NCBI GenBank assembly: GCA_021234155.1
Contig: JAJEKV010000003.1
Span: 16,354,386 to 16,418,385 of the forward strand
Direction: 5' to 3'
Length of the DNA: 64,000 nucleotides
From: Isoetes taiwanensis
Taxonomy: Eukaryota; Streptophyta; Lycopodiopsida; Isoetales; Isoetaceae
Part shown: positions 34,028 through 45,165 of the stretch, in pieces
How positions within the stretch are numbered: the stretch's first letter is position 1
Layout of the letters: each line of letters starts with the position of its first letter
Notes under the pieces: model-generated
Database searches by the model: none
What the model was told of the DNA's origin: nothing
The model's input: only the letters and a program-made list of their open reading frames with translations
Translations under genes and position numbers: made by a program

Positions 34028-35467
34028 ATGGCGAGTTTTGATGCTTATGAAGGAAGCGATCTGGATTCCACGCGACCTTTTGACGACGGCTACTTAGGAT
34101 ATGACCCACGCTTGCCTTCAAACAGGTTTGATTCTTTTCGAGTTTCTGATCATTATGGAGACGAGCACGACCACTTCTCTGGCGTAGACGAGGTGAAAGA
34201 AGAGGAGGATGGGGGAAACGGATATGACAATATTGCTGAGCCGCCAGTCTTTCAATCTGGATTTCTCGAAGAGCCTCCGACCTCTGATGCGCCTTCGCCA
34301 TATGCCGAATCTTTTGATTCGGCAACGTTTCAGTCCAGGCATGACTTTTCTCCTGAAGGCTTTGCGATAGGGGAGGAAAATGGAGAGTTTGGCTTCTCAG
34401 AGCAACCTCTTTTCGGTTCCTCAAATGGTGCAGTCTTGCCACCACCCGAGCATATGGAGGCTGAAGAGGGGTTTCTACTTCGGGAATGGAAAAGGTATTT
34501 TTACAATGTGGTTATTCGTTCCTACTTCAAAAGGTATTATCATGATCCTCAATTTTACCCTTTGCAGGCAGAACGCTTTGCATTTGGAAGAAAAACAGAA
34601 AAAGGAGCGGGAAAGGCTATCGCAGATCATGGATGAAGCAGACGATTATAAAAGCAGTCACTACTCTAAGAGAAAAGGACATTGCGAAACAAGCAAGATG
34701 AACAATCGTGAGAAAGAAAAGGTGGAACATCTTTTATTTCTGGCTTTAGTAGCGAATGTAAGCTTTTGTAAAGTTTAGGAGTCGCAGTTCGAAATACATA
34801 GAAGACATTACTGGGATGGTTTGATATATTACAGTACGATGCATTAGGGTTCATTAGAATTATCGTGAGCATTTGACTATTGCAGAGAGACCTACTCATT
34901 TCTCACAAGACCCACTAATTGTTCTGTTACGATTTTTCTACGTGCCACTGGACTTTGCTAGTTTGACTCTTTTAATTCTGCAACTAGGGAGTAGTAATTT
35001 CGCATTTAATCATGTTGGCTAATATTTATTCTTGATAATCATTTTTATCTAACAAGCTTTTAATTTTATCTACTTAGAAGCAATAATTTGTCCATTCAAT
35101 TTTACTGATACTAATGGGAATGCAATGGTAGGTCTTCCTTTCAAATCAAGAACATTTTCATGCGACAGCAGAGAAGCACTACTGGAAGGCTGTTGCAGAG
35201 TTGATTCCAAATGAGCTTCCAGCATTTGAAACGAAATCTCGCACTGCAAACAAAAAGAAGGCTCCTGTGATCTTTAATCAGGGGCCTAAGCCGGGGAAAC
35301 CAACTGATCTTGCGAGGATGCGTCAGATCTTGTTGAAGCTTAAGCATAATCCTCCATCTCATATGAAGACTGCTCCACCACCTCCACCACCTGCTAAAAG
35401 TTCTGCAGAAAGTGAGGCACCAGCTTCAGCCCCCCTTCCAGCTGGCCAGGAAGTTTCTGTAGCTTAA
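34028..35467 (+). CDS. CLC: Clathrin light chain (three coding exons)
   Basis: Exons 34028-34494, 34568-34721 and 35132-35467 give 957 nt, a 318-aa protein. Introns are 73 and 410 bp with GT-AG ends, phases 2 and 0. The light chain binds clathrin heavy chain and regulates triskelion assembly on vesicles at the plasma membrane and trans-Golgi. Plant signatures: [14 protein letters not shown] at residues 24-37, an acidic N-terminal half, REWKR at 152-156 leading into the charged coiled coil ([12 protein letters not shown]) that contacts heavy chain, the later [25 protein letters not shown] and [10 protein letters not shown], and a proline-rich tail. Length fits the roughly 260-340 aa of plant homologues. 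The ATG at 34028 is chosen because it starts MASFD; the frame upstream has no ATG. No stop or frameshift: the only intact host gene seen. Confidence 0.95.
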
Positions 35468-35766
35468 ACTTTTTGTTGCAGCTGCTATAAGCGTGTTTTT
35501 GGCCTTTCTTATAGGAACTTACAGCATGAGATTGTGTCTGTGGTCATTGATGTTGATGATATTTGCATTATAGAGCGTTTATGTTTGTTATTGTGTGAAT
35601 GTAAGTACAATACACAATATATGTAGCTACAGAATGGGAGATCTTGAAACTTCCAAGCCTGAATAAGTAATGCTATTTTGCATTTTGAGTAGAATATATA
35701 CATTCAACTAGGACACAGGTTTCACTTAACGGCTCAAATCCAAATATTTCGTTTAGCCGCATGCTG
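35468..35766 (+). other. 3' UTR and downstream region of clathrin light chain
   Basis: AT-rich sequence after the stop. Possible polyadenylation signals are the AATACACAATATATG region (about 35608) and AATAAG at 35662. No open frame of interest. Confidence 0.45.
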
Positions 35767-35945
35767 GGTTCACATGGAGAGATTGCCATGGGATGGCTGA
35801 AACCTTGCTGAGCTTGGGTTGAGCCAAGCAAAAATTCAGCCCTGTTCAGCTGTGCAGGATGCTACCCTCATGGCAGCACTGAATCAGCGGCTTACATCCG
35901 CTGACCCAGTAAGCCGCTGACCCAAAATACTATCATGTGAACGTC
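35767..35945. repeat. Small foldback candidate
   Basis: GTTCACATG near 35768 and CATGTGAAC near 35937 form inverted ends. The interior holds GCGGCTTAC/GTAAGCCGC (about 35887-35923), able to form a strong hairpin. No target duplication seen. Confidence 0.35.
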
Positions 35946-37130
35946 GCAATAGCAATTGGTTTTTTAAGTTTGGATCATTCTAATCTGTCAATTATCAGAT
36001 TGAGCTCATCTAACATAGCACAACTACTACTCTGAGGGTACCTACACACCATGGGGTTGAATTAAAGTAAATTTTAAGATAACTAATTGTTTGTTATGCT
36101 AAATTAAGGTTTGTTTTTATCGAGCTTTCACACGAGCTGTTATGTTAATTACTAACATTACGAAATCTGTTAAAACGATTTTCACACACGTGATTGTTAT
36201 GTTATCTATTAACATAACAAAATTTGTTAAAAATATTTTCGCACTGAAGTTGTTATGTTAGTGCTTGCCCCTCTTTCCCATCGAATTTTTTGAGCTAATT
36301 TACTAACAGTTTTACAAGAAGAACATGTACAATTGTCGAAAAGGGTCAAGGCTAATTAGAGTTGCAAACGCTTCCAACTGCACGTAACGCCAAGGCTAAT
36401 CGTGTAAGTGCACGTAACACCAAGGGCTTTTCAAGTGTCACTGATCTTGTAAAATAATGCCACACCTACATTATCACAACTAAAAGAATCTCCATCTCCA
36501 ACTTTTGGCAAGTGGCAGAAGAGCCGATCATATCCTGTGGTGTTCTCCAACCCATTTAGCTGTTCAGACTTAACTATGCATGATGAAACTATCTGTCAAT
36601 TGTTAAACACCATGTACCCCCATCACTTGGGGAGACTGAACATGACATGCATGAAAAGATTTGCACACAAGAATTGGTGCGCCTATATGAAGCCCAATTG
36701 GAAATTAACACCTTCCAGCCTTTATATATTCAAAATAAAAATATGAATAATGGAAATGAACACCTTCCAGCCTTTATATTTAAAATAAAAATGCATTCAC
36801 AGTACAACCAACCTTTATATCCAGCATAAGATTGCATTCACTGGATCGTTTGTATATACTTGATATAGATTCTATTATATACATAATACAAATTCCAGAA
36901 ATAAACTTGGTTTTTGAACAATTGATACCTCAGAAAACTGGCCTATTGCTGCCTCAGAAATATTGCTACCAATGTTATTAGATATGTAAGAGGTAGTCAT
37001 GATGGCAAATTTGATTGCAGCAGCTGCTCCAGGAAGGATGACCTATAAAACTGATGCATACACAACTATCTTACCACTTGCCACACTAGAATTCACATTT
37101 TTCGAATCACATTTTTGAAAATAGAATTCC
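35946..37130. other. Intergenic stretch with short tandem repeats
   Basis: No gene recognised. At about 36125-36262 a unit of about 62 bp (TTTTCAC...GTTATGTTA...TTAAAA) occurs about three times, diverged. At 36702-36803 a 50-bp unit (ACACCTTCCAGCCTTTATAT core) occurs twice. The phrase GCACGTAACxCCAAGG occurs at 36380 and 36410. Confidence 0.6.
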
Positions 37131-37230
37131 AACTCTATTTTAATAGTTGAAAACCAAATACTGTGCAAGGTTCGCTCTTATGCTTGCACCATCATCCGTC
37201 GATGTGCTCTCTTTGTTCTCCTCTTCCTCT

Positions 37231-38767
37231 TCAAGCTCTAGGAGTTCCTTTTCCACATCTATATTGACTTTCAATCAGAAGGTTATGAAGCACACAACAA
37301 GTAAATATGAGCTCAGGTATGAAATTTACATCCATTTCCAATCTTGTCTTCTTCAAGCACTTGAAGACTTTTTTCATAATCCCAAAGGATTGCTCAATGA
37401 AGAGTCTAGCCTGCACGTGTCTCGTTGAACAACCTCTCAATAGGTGGCAGATTTGCGACACATACCCTTTGTCTCCAACAATGTAAGGCCGAAGGCGATA
37501 GTTACCATTAATAATCTCACAAAATTTGTCCTTCATGTGCTCTAGTTGCCAAACCTGAATTCCTAAGGACTCGTGCATCATGGATAGAACCTGGATACCC
37601 AACAAAAACATCTCTGAACTTCCTAGAAGTATCACAAACCGCCTGCAATACAATAGAATATCTTTGTGTCCTATCATAATAGTCAGCAACATGAGCACCG
37701 TCTGGCCTAATGATCTCAACATGCGTGCAATCAATAGCGCCATAGCAGTTTGGTAAGCCACTCACATCTCTAAATGATGCCTCAATACTTGCAATTTCAT
37801 CACTATTTGGCCACCTAATTATATGTTTGAGATGTATCTTTATTGCACGACACACTTCTCTAAGAACCATAGAACTTGTGCTCACTCCAATTCTAAACTT
37901 TTCTGATGCTTCCATGAAGTCACAACCTTTGAATAACTTGTAGAATGCTGCCCCAACACGAACTAATACTGGTACTGCCATTCTATAGCGAGTATCTTGT
38001 TTTCTAATAGTAGGACCCAGCAAATTGCAAATCCAATAGAAGGAGGCTTGAGTCATTCTAAAATTTTCCTTTCAGCGAGCATCATTAAATACCTCCATCA
38101 CAAACCTGTCAAACCACACCGTGCTTCTAAGCTTCACCCACCAAGAATTCTCTGGGCATTTTCCTAAAACCAGTTCTACGGCTTGCTTGGGCATGGTTGT
38201 TCACTCTTTTCAGCGTATCTCTCACTAGCCAGGAGATCCTACTTGCGCTTTATCCCCTGCTTGGCCGAACTTGCGTAAACAGGCATTTCATCTTGCCTCT
38301 AGTTGGATTTTGTGGTCTATCCGGCAGAGGCGACGTTTGTGTATTTTTTAAGGTATATACATCTCTGATCAGCAGCTTCTTCTTTATGCTCAATAGAAGA
38401 TCACTAAAGCTTATCGTTGTTCATCTCTAGCTGATGATAAAAAAGAGATAATTTGGCAGACGTATTTACGGTGTTCTTCTTATGCATAGACGAGTTCTTG
38501 TGCCTAGTTGGGTCAGCCTATCCACTAGGGTTTTATTCCTGTCTGTGCATTGTGTATTGTGCCTTTGTTCTTGTCAATAAAAAGAGTCTCACGTCCTTCC
38601 AAAAAAAAAAAAAAATCCTAAAACCAGGAAGCCTAGATTCTCTCCTTTGGCGACGTGGGTGGAAATCCTCTTTACTTCCAAATAAAAATGTACAACATGT
38701 TCTTAAAACATTTCCAACAAGATCCCTCATGCCCACAGGCCTTTTTGGACGTACAAGAATAATTTGA
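37231..38767 (-). pseudogene. PIF/Harbinger (HARBI1-like) transposase, broken
   Basis: Minus-strand transposase with the DDE nuclease. Motifs: LPNCYGAIDCTHVEI, YPGSIHDARVLRNS, YIVGDKGY, and ARLFIEQSFG holding the glutamate. Upstream are FRMTQASFYWICNLL and WWVKLRSTVWF. Damage: a frameshift near 37515, a TGA in place of tryptophan at 38072-38074, and a 442-bp poly(A) insertion at 38174-38615. Right of that insertion the frame continues (RRQRRESRLPGF). The family cuts and pastes DNA transposons with 3-bp target duplications. No terminal inverted repeats were identified. Without the insertion the reading frame is continuous across the site. Confidence 0.88.
38174..38615 (+). mobile_element. Poly(A)-tailed retroelement, LINE-like 3' end
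   Basis: 442-bp insertion flanked by a perfect 12-bp duplication, TCCTAAAACCAG (38162-38173 and 38616-38627). It ends in A15 (38601-38615), with AATAAA about 25 bp before the tail. These are marks of target-primed reverse transcription. Probably a 5'-truncated L1-type element; a SINE is possible, but no clear A or B box was seen. Confidence 0.85.
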
Positions 38768-38768
38768 T

Positions 38769-38808
38769 ATCACTAGACGAACTCGTATATCACTAGACGA
38801 ACTCGTAT
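38769..38808. repeat. 20-bp perfect tandem duplication
   Basis: ATCACTAGACGAACTCGTAT occurs twice in direct succession, immediately left of the foldback at 38811. Confidence 0.9.
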
Positions 38809-38810
38809 AA

Positions 38811-39115
38811 TTGAGCCCCCTTGCCCCCAAACCGGTTGTTTTTTCTGATATTCATGCAGGGCGTCCATCGGTAGGCTTGGACCGTTGGATGTCTGTTTCG
38901 GACGATTCCAACCATCATTAGATGCAACTCGTTTTTTAGTAAGTTTTAGTTAATTGACAGTTTCAAATACACAATTAACCCAAAGGTTATGAGGTGCATT
39001 ATACACATGTACAATACACATATGTTGGCATATGTATTTGGACCTCCTCGCTAACCATTGGATGCCCTGCACAAATATCGGCAAAAACAACTGGGGGGTC
39101 GAGGGGGTTTAATTT
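38811..39115. repeat. Foldback (MITE-like) element
   Basis: The left arm, 38811-38880, contains GCCCCCTTGCCCCC, GGTTGTTTTT and GCAGGGCGTCCA. It is matched by the reverse complement of 39037-39113 with ACCCCCTCGACCCCCC, GTTGTTTTT and GCAGGGCATCCA. Arms are about 70 bp, imperfect, with a spacer of about 150 bp. No coding capacity. A TTAA-like target is possible but unproven. Confidence 0.65.
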
Positions 39116-40199
39116 AATGGTTCAATTTCTTAATATGTTTGATGCCCCTTTCAATGGTTTGATGTGCTATATTAATATACTTTTATTAATAAGCTACATA
39201 ATCTAATGTTGTACGAAATATGTATGAATGTTATACGAAAATTAAAAAAAAAAAAAAAAAAACAAAGATGGCCATGTTTGGCCCCTTCGGGGCCTAAAGG
39301 GTGGTTATATATAACACGTCCATGCTTAGAAAATGTTGCAATGGAACTACATGGAAAATGGGTCATGGGGTATGAAATAATATTAATACAGTAAAGAACA
39401 TGGGATGCCGTATGTTGTAGAATACAACGAGTGTAAATATCCCTAATCGATCACACCTTCTTCTTTGGTAGGTTGCCTTGCAGCCTCAAATATCTTAGAA
39501 TATACCATGGCCTCCTAGACCATTGAAATATGTTTAGAGTCGAAGGCAACCTTGTAGCAAATAATAAAACGAACAAATGAAGGAAAGCAATAACAATCAT
39601 GAATCTTATGCTTACATTACAAATTGACAAACGAATGTGTAAATAATAATAAAATGTATGTCAATATGCATAATAATACTATTATATATTCAGGATACAA
39701 ATTGAAATTATATTTCAAAACATTCTATAAATAAGTTTGTCCATTGACAGCAAGTTAGCTTATTATAACTTGCAATTTCGATCTCCTGTAGAATAACCCT
39801 TGCCCAACACACAAATCACAACTATGCAATTATACAACTTGGCAAAACTTAATTCAAAACTTTTTTCAGGTGGATGCACATGACGAAGAGGCTTGCGAAT
39901 TATGCTTTGAGAGGTATATCCTTCTGTTCTTATTTGAAGGACTAAAATATCAGCATAAACAACGAGATTCTCACGAACATAGTACTGGACCTTGCTGCTT
40001 GCATGAACACAGTATCACAGCTTGCTACTCGAGCATAATAAGCTATATCTGTCTAAACTGGGGATTTATGAATTCTAAATCTCATACGAACAAAGCTAAT
40101 CTGCAAATTTATCGTGAAAATGAGTGTTATATGTCTCTTATGTGAAAATACCTATATGGCCGCAAAAGAAGGTAAGTAATGTGCCTTGCATGGTGTTAA
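39116..40199. other. Intergenic stretch, nothing recognised
   Basis: AT-rich, with an A20 run at 39244-39263. Short open frames (to 91 aa) carry no motif I recognise. Confidence 0.5.
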
Positions 40200-40326
40200 A
40201 TACTAAAGAGACTCAACATGCGTGCATTGCATGGTATGCATGCACTGTGTGCATACATTGCAAAGTGCATGCATGCATGCATAGTATGCATGCATTGTGT
40301 GCATGAATGCAATGCGTGCATGCTGC
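40200..40326. repeat. TGCATG-rich simple repeat
   Basis: GCATGCATGCATGCAT and many spaced GCATG/TGCAT words within about 125 bp, mostly alternating purine and pyrimidine. Confidence 0.85.
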
Positions 40327-40950
40327 ATACCAAAACCATAGTTGGGAGTGCAAACTAACAAAAAATACAACACACGCTCTATAAATACGGTTGTCATACC
40401 CTCACACAAATACAACAATAGAATCAAATGCAAACCATAGCAAAATGGCCATATAATTATATATTTTGCGCGACAAACCATTTTTTGTGATATTAAAGAG
40501 ATCTTTAAGCCTTCAACTCCATTGTTCACAAAACGACGACCCCAACAGAACAAGAGTCCATCAAATGCAACATTCACTTAATCTAGAAAGCCCAACTCCA
40601 TGAGACGCATCATATCTATAGGTCCAATCCATCTCCAAGCCAATCTAGCACAAAGGGGCCACTCCCGAAGAAAACCACCGTGAAGATAAGCGCATCCATG
40701 CCAATCGACCTCGATCTATAACCTATAAAAACCACCAATCCAACAAATCCAACCACCAACAGATCTATCTATGTATGAGGGCCACCAAATCTCTGGCACA
40801 AGAGCGACCAAAACATCTACCTCTTTCACGACTACTTAGCATGAGGGCCACCATCTCTCTAGCATACAGATCATCGCAACATCTTAAAAATGCAAAAGAA
40901 TTCTATCAAAATTGGCCTCCTCAATGTCAAAAGACCATATTCTCGCTCTA
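40327..40950. other. Intergenic stretch, nothing recognised
   Basis: No coding motif. A phrase GAGGGCCACCA...CTCT occurs near 40776 and 40850. Confidence 0.45.
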
Positions 40951-42430
40951 AAAACAAAGTTAGAGTGAGAAAGGTGTACATTTGCTATCACAGAGTTTGA
41001 AAATGGCAAAATTAGCCTAAGCACTACCAATTCTAGTGATTTGAAATGCACATGCCATTTCCAAATTTCATTGTCCACCTCACCATCAAAAGATGCCACA
41101 TCACTATCACATGTCATCCACCTCACTCTACACGTGTCATCCACCTCATTTCCATCTCATAAAAGTTTTTTGACTAAAAAAATATTCTTTGCCGCTTCAC
41201 CTGCCATATCACCATCTCATTTGTGCCTGCCATGTCATCACCTTTTGTGCCAAATCACCTCTCACCTTTGCCATCTCATCAAAATGTGGAACGTTTTTAT
41301 CTCGAAAAGTTAAAGTGCTTATTTTCCGAAGTTCGTTTTTCCATCTTGAAGAACACAAAAAAATATGCCACTTGGACTTTGAAATTTTGCAAAAGGACCA
41401 CATTTTGACCTTCAAAATTTATTTCTTGGAAATCGTGCCATAGCCAAAAACTACAAAAAATTATCTTATCTACCCCTCCTTGGCCTAGTCACTCCCCCAC
41501 CAATCTCCTCTCGCCATGTGGTGCCTCCAGGCATGTGAGTTAACAACAAGCCAGATCTCACGTGGAGGACAACACACAATTATTAATAGTTGAGCTGGAT
41601 TATGCCTTATATACCCGGGCTTTCTTTTCTAAAAATGCCTGTGGGATATTTCCATGAATTCCTGAAGGACCCTAAAAACCTGATCATGCCAAGAACCACC
41701 TTTTCTGCTGATTCGACGGCCTAATCATGGTCTAAAGACCCATGCACTAAAAACAAACTGAAGCCACGGATTTTACCAAGAATCAACCAAAAAAGGGGAT
41801 GAAAAAAGGGGTTTTGGCTATCAGAGATTTTGGGGAAGTTTAGAGCATGAAGAATAGGTTGATTTTGATGGAGAAAGAAGGATTATGGGCTTTTACTTGA
41901 GGATTGGCTTTCATTTCTACTTTCTTGATATGCTTTTGACAAAAAGTTATAAAATTCTGACGATATACCGTGTTTCAATTGGTATTCTGATATATTACAA
42001 CCCCTGATATTGTTATCAAGTCAAAACGGATGCTATTCTACTTGTTTCATGAAATTTTTTGATTTTTGAGCAAAATCCCTGATATGAACACTGAAATTTC
42101 ACTGTCCCAAGTCTGCAAGTTTAGCCAATGCAAATTGTGTCTCCAAAAAATCTGAGCTTATTTTGCATGATTCCCTTGCTATTCATCTTTCATTCAAAAT
42201 AAATTTCACGATTTTAGCATCCATAGATCCATAGTTATGGCTTTGCAAATTTGGCTGTTCTAGAACTGTAAAAATTTCTGAGAGTCATTGAAATTTTCTC
42301 TTCCAAGTCTGCCTTTTCAAAAATCCATAGATTTCAAACTACTTATCCAAAAATTCTGAAATTTTGTCAGATGCATACCTTCTGAAATTTTGTCAAGTTT
42401 CAAGATTTTAGGATCTTTCCATCTGAAGTT
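40951..42430 (+). repeat. Degenerate LTR-like block related to family B
   Basis: Positions 41340-41700 follow the order of the B LTR at 46210-46570: a T-rich stretch, ATATGCCAC, TTTCTTGG-AA-CGTGCC, CTATCT-ACCCC, a CACGTGG box near 41559, a TATATACCC box near 41610, and TGTGGGATAT. Ends could not be located and the rightmost 500 bp do not align to B. Probably an old LTR of a sister family. Confidence 0.55.
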
Positions 42431-42431
42431 A

Positions 42432-42941
42432 CATATTTTCAAATTTAGCTTTACCACCATAGCAGAGTTGCAAGTTTTTGAGATTAACTAGTTTGTGTGT
42501 TTCCATGACAGGTGCATCCTTTTTCCATTTTCATTCATCTGCCATAAGTAGTCCTGCCATTCATTTAAACTCCTTATTCTTGTTTTTCATTCCCCAAAAG
42601 AAAGCACTCTGCAATTCAGCTTCACCATCATACCAGAGCTGCTCTTGAAAAGTTCAAGGAGGCACACATTCTTTTGTTTTGGCGAGGCCTCAACAGTTTC
42701 ACATTTACTTCACCCTCATACACCTCATCCCCATCATTATCCTATCATATTCATACTCATTTTCATTCTTTTTCACTCATCATATGCCACTCACATCCTT
42801 CCTCCATCATATTCACCCCTATTCCATCAACACTTGCACACTACATCCTCTCTCTACCATGATTCTCACTCAAGCACCTTGGTACAAGATTGAAGACCCT
42901 TCATGGCTGAGGGGACCAGCCATTCTTTTGTTTTGGCAAGA
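42432..42941 (+). other. Family A 3' UTR fragment
   Basis: Matches the right half of the A2 3' UTR, with GCACTCTGC, GGCTGAGGGGACCAGCC (42905-42921) and TTGTTTTGGCAAGA abutting the LTR. The stem partner reads CCAGAGCTGC, weakening the hairpin in this copy. No upstream coding part remains. Confidence 0.8.
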
Positions 42942-44858
42942 TGTTGCCCCCAAAGGGCAACATGCTAATTGTGTTCTATGCCTTCAAGTTAGGTGAAGTC
43001 ATTTCTGAAGACTAGGTCAAAAGATTGGAAGAGCTTGGTAGTCAACATTGGTATGGAGGTCAAAAGATGCTAACTTTCTAGGTCAACAAGTACTCAAGCC
43101 AAAAGTTCACGAGAGGTACTCTATTTGGGATCAAATGCTTAGCTAAAGAATATGCTCTAGAAGAATCTGGGTTATGAAGCTTGGAAGACATAGTTTGAAG
43201 ATTGGAAGTTATGAGTTTGGAAGACCCCATGGTGTATAGTTTCTAATTTTCCTTTTGCTTCACTCCACTACCCTCATTTTTGCACTTGTGGCTCAACATT
43301 GTTCTCATACCCATAGTTCATTCCTCTACCATGCTTGCTTTGCCATTTCCTTCAATGTGCCATCACCTTGTCTATTCAAAAACCTACTCAAGCCTTTGTT
43401 TCAAAAATATTCTTCCCTTTTCTTTATCATTTCCTTGCCCCCCCTAATGGTCCCCCATAATTTCTTTTGCCCTCATTCTTATTTCATCATATTCCTAGTG
43501 GTATATTCTAAACCTTGCAAAAAGATGCCCAAAAGATTCCCTATCCTTTGAACGTGTGGGGAATTCCTCCTATGGTTGAAGAATTTTTTATTACCTCTAA
43601 GTATTCCTTGGGGCAAATACCTTTAAACCATTGGACAAGTTTTTAAAAATGGTCGAATACAGCATATACATGGCATATTCTTGCAAAAATACGAAACCGT
43701 ATCGCGAAGATTAGGCGAAAATACAGCTGAAGAACCCTAGAACTGGAAATCCGGCTCGAATCATGCCTTCCCGCGTTCTATTCTCTCTGAGACCACCCTA
43801 TTTTTAGATTCTGAAACTTAAGCAACAGATCAAGCCTAAATTTATTACCTAAAACCACTGAAACCGAAATTTGAAACTATATACAGGGGAAACACAATCT
43901 CAACATTCGAAGGCCCAGAAGTATTCAGATCCTACATTGATCATTGCTGAGCAAGATCTGAACGATCCTTGAAGTTCTTGAGCTCTCCTCAACTGGATTT
44001 ACAAGATTTAGTTGACATTACTTTCAGAAATTATCTTATGACTTTTGATGATTATTTTCTTGTACCTGAGACTATGAAGCATCCTTATCTGTTGTTATCA
44101 TGATATATTTACCTTCATATCAATTCAAATTGACTGTCAAGTTGTTGAATCCATCTCTGATATTTTTCTTAGCAATTCTTGCTACAAAATATTCTACAGA
44201 AAATCCTTGAGTGCTTTTCAGCACTTTTGGCCCACCTGCCACCTATCCTTAGGGCTCATGTGTGCCAAAGGAGTTGAAATCATCCAAAAATACCACGTCT
44301 AGCTCAAGTTATAAAAAGTTGCTCTCTGTTTTGAACAGTTTTGACTGTATTTCGCCAAATCCAGCCATAAAAATACCTTTACATATCCAAATGGGAATCT
44401 GATTACTTGCCTCTCTTCCTTATCACCATTACAACATATTTGCTTTGAAAATCCTCAAAAATACGCTTGGCAACTCCAAATCCCATTTTCTGATCACTGT
44501 TTTCCATGTTTGACTGCTATTGACCGAATTTTGACCTCACTTTAAGATTGAATAACTCCTAAACTTAGTCTCTGACTTAGTCAGAGGTTTTACCATTGGC
44601 TGCTTGCAACTTTTTGGACCAGGTCTATAGTGCTTGACTCGAGAAATCAACCTATACCTCATCACCACATCTGTTTTAGTAGAGGTGCCAGTTTTTGGAA
44701 ATGGGAAAGGTATAGAACTTCAAAAATTTGAGCTTTTCTCTAAACGTATCTTGCATAGACTGATCACCTTAAGTGATCTGGAGGTTCTAACCCCAATTTG
44801 AGTGGAAACTCAGATTGGTTCCTTGTGGTTGACCTTTAAGCCAGGTTTAGGGTCAACA
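42942..44858 (+). repeat. 3' LTR (family A, subtype 2)
   Basis: 1917 bp with TGTTG...CAACA ends, U5 hairpin at 44762-44778 and primer look-alike at 44779-44792. Followed directly by minus-strand 3' UTR of element C. Confidence 0.92.
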
Positions 44859-45165
44859 AAGATGATTTTGCAGAGTGCTGTTAAGGTATGGAAGAAAAGA
44901 ATAGAAGGTTGAATGGATGGTAGGAATGTTTTGAGGCAGATGAATAAAAATGGAAGAAGGATGCTCCTGCATATGACACTTGGTAATCATTAGTAACAAC
45001 CCTTTTCTTGAGATCATTTGTACTGTTGTCTGTTCAGACCATCCTATAAACATAAAACCAACTTATTAGAGTAATGTGCTCAAAAGTCAAATTGATCTAG
45101 CTACTCTAAACCTATTGTAGATCTTTAAGCTTTTTTAATGCAAAAAGAGGGACAAGCAAGCATGC
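44859..45165 (-). pseudogene. Element C: end of integrase and start of 3' UTR
   Basis: Minus strand: the last integrase codons (ACLSLFLH) end at a stop at 45135-45137. The 3' UTR follows to 44859, including the start of the GCAGGAGCA block and GCACTCTGC. It continues, across inserted element B, from 56503. C has lost its 3' LTR here. Confidence 0.85.

Noticed and set aside
34005-34445. 146-aa minus-strand frame over the first clathrin exon
   Set aside because: Shadow of the clathrin coding strand.
39868-40145. 91-aa open frame, possible small gene or exon
   Set aside because: No recognisable motif, no splice context or neighbour that supports it.
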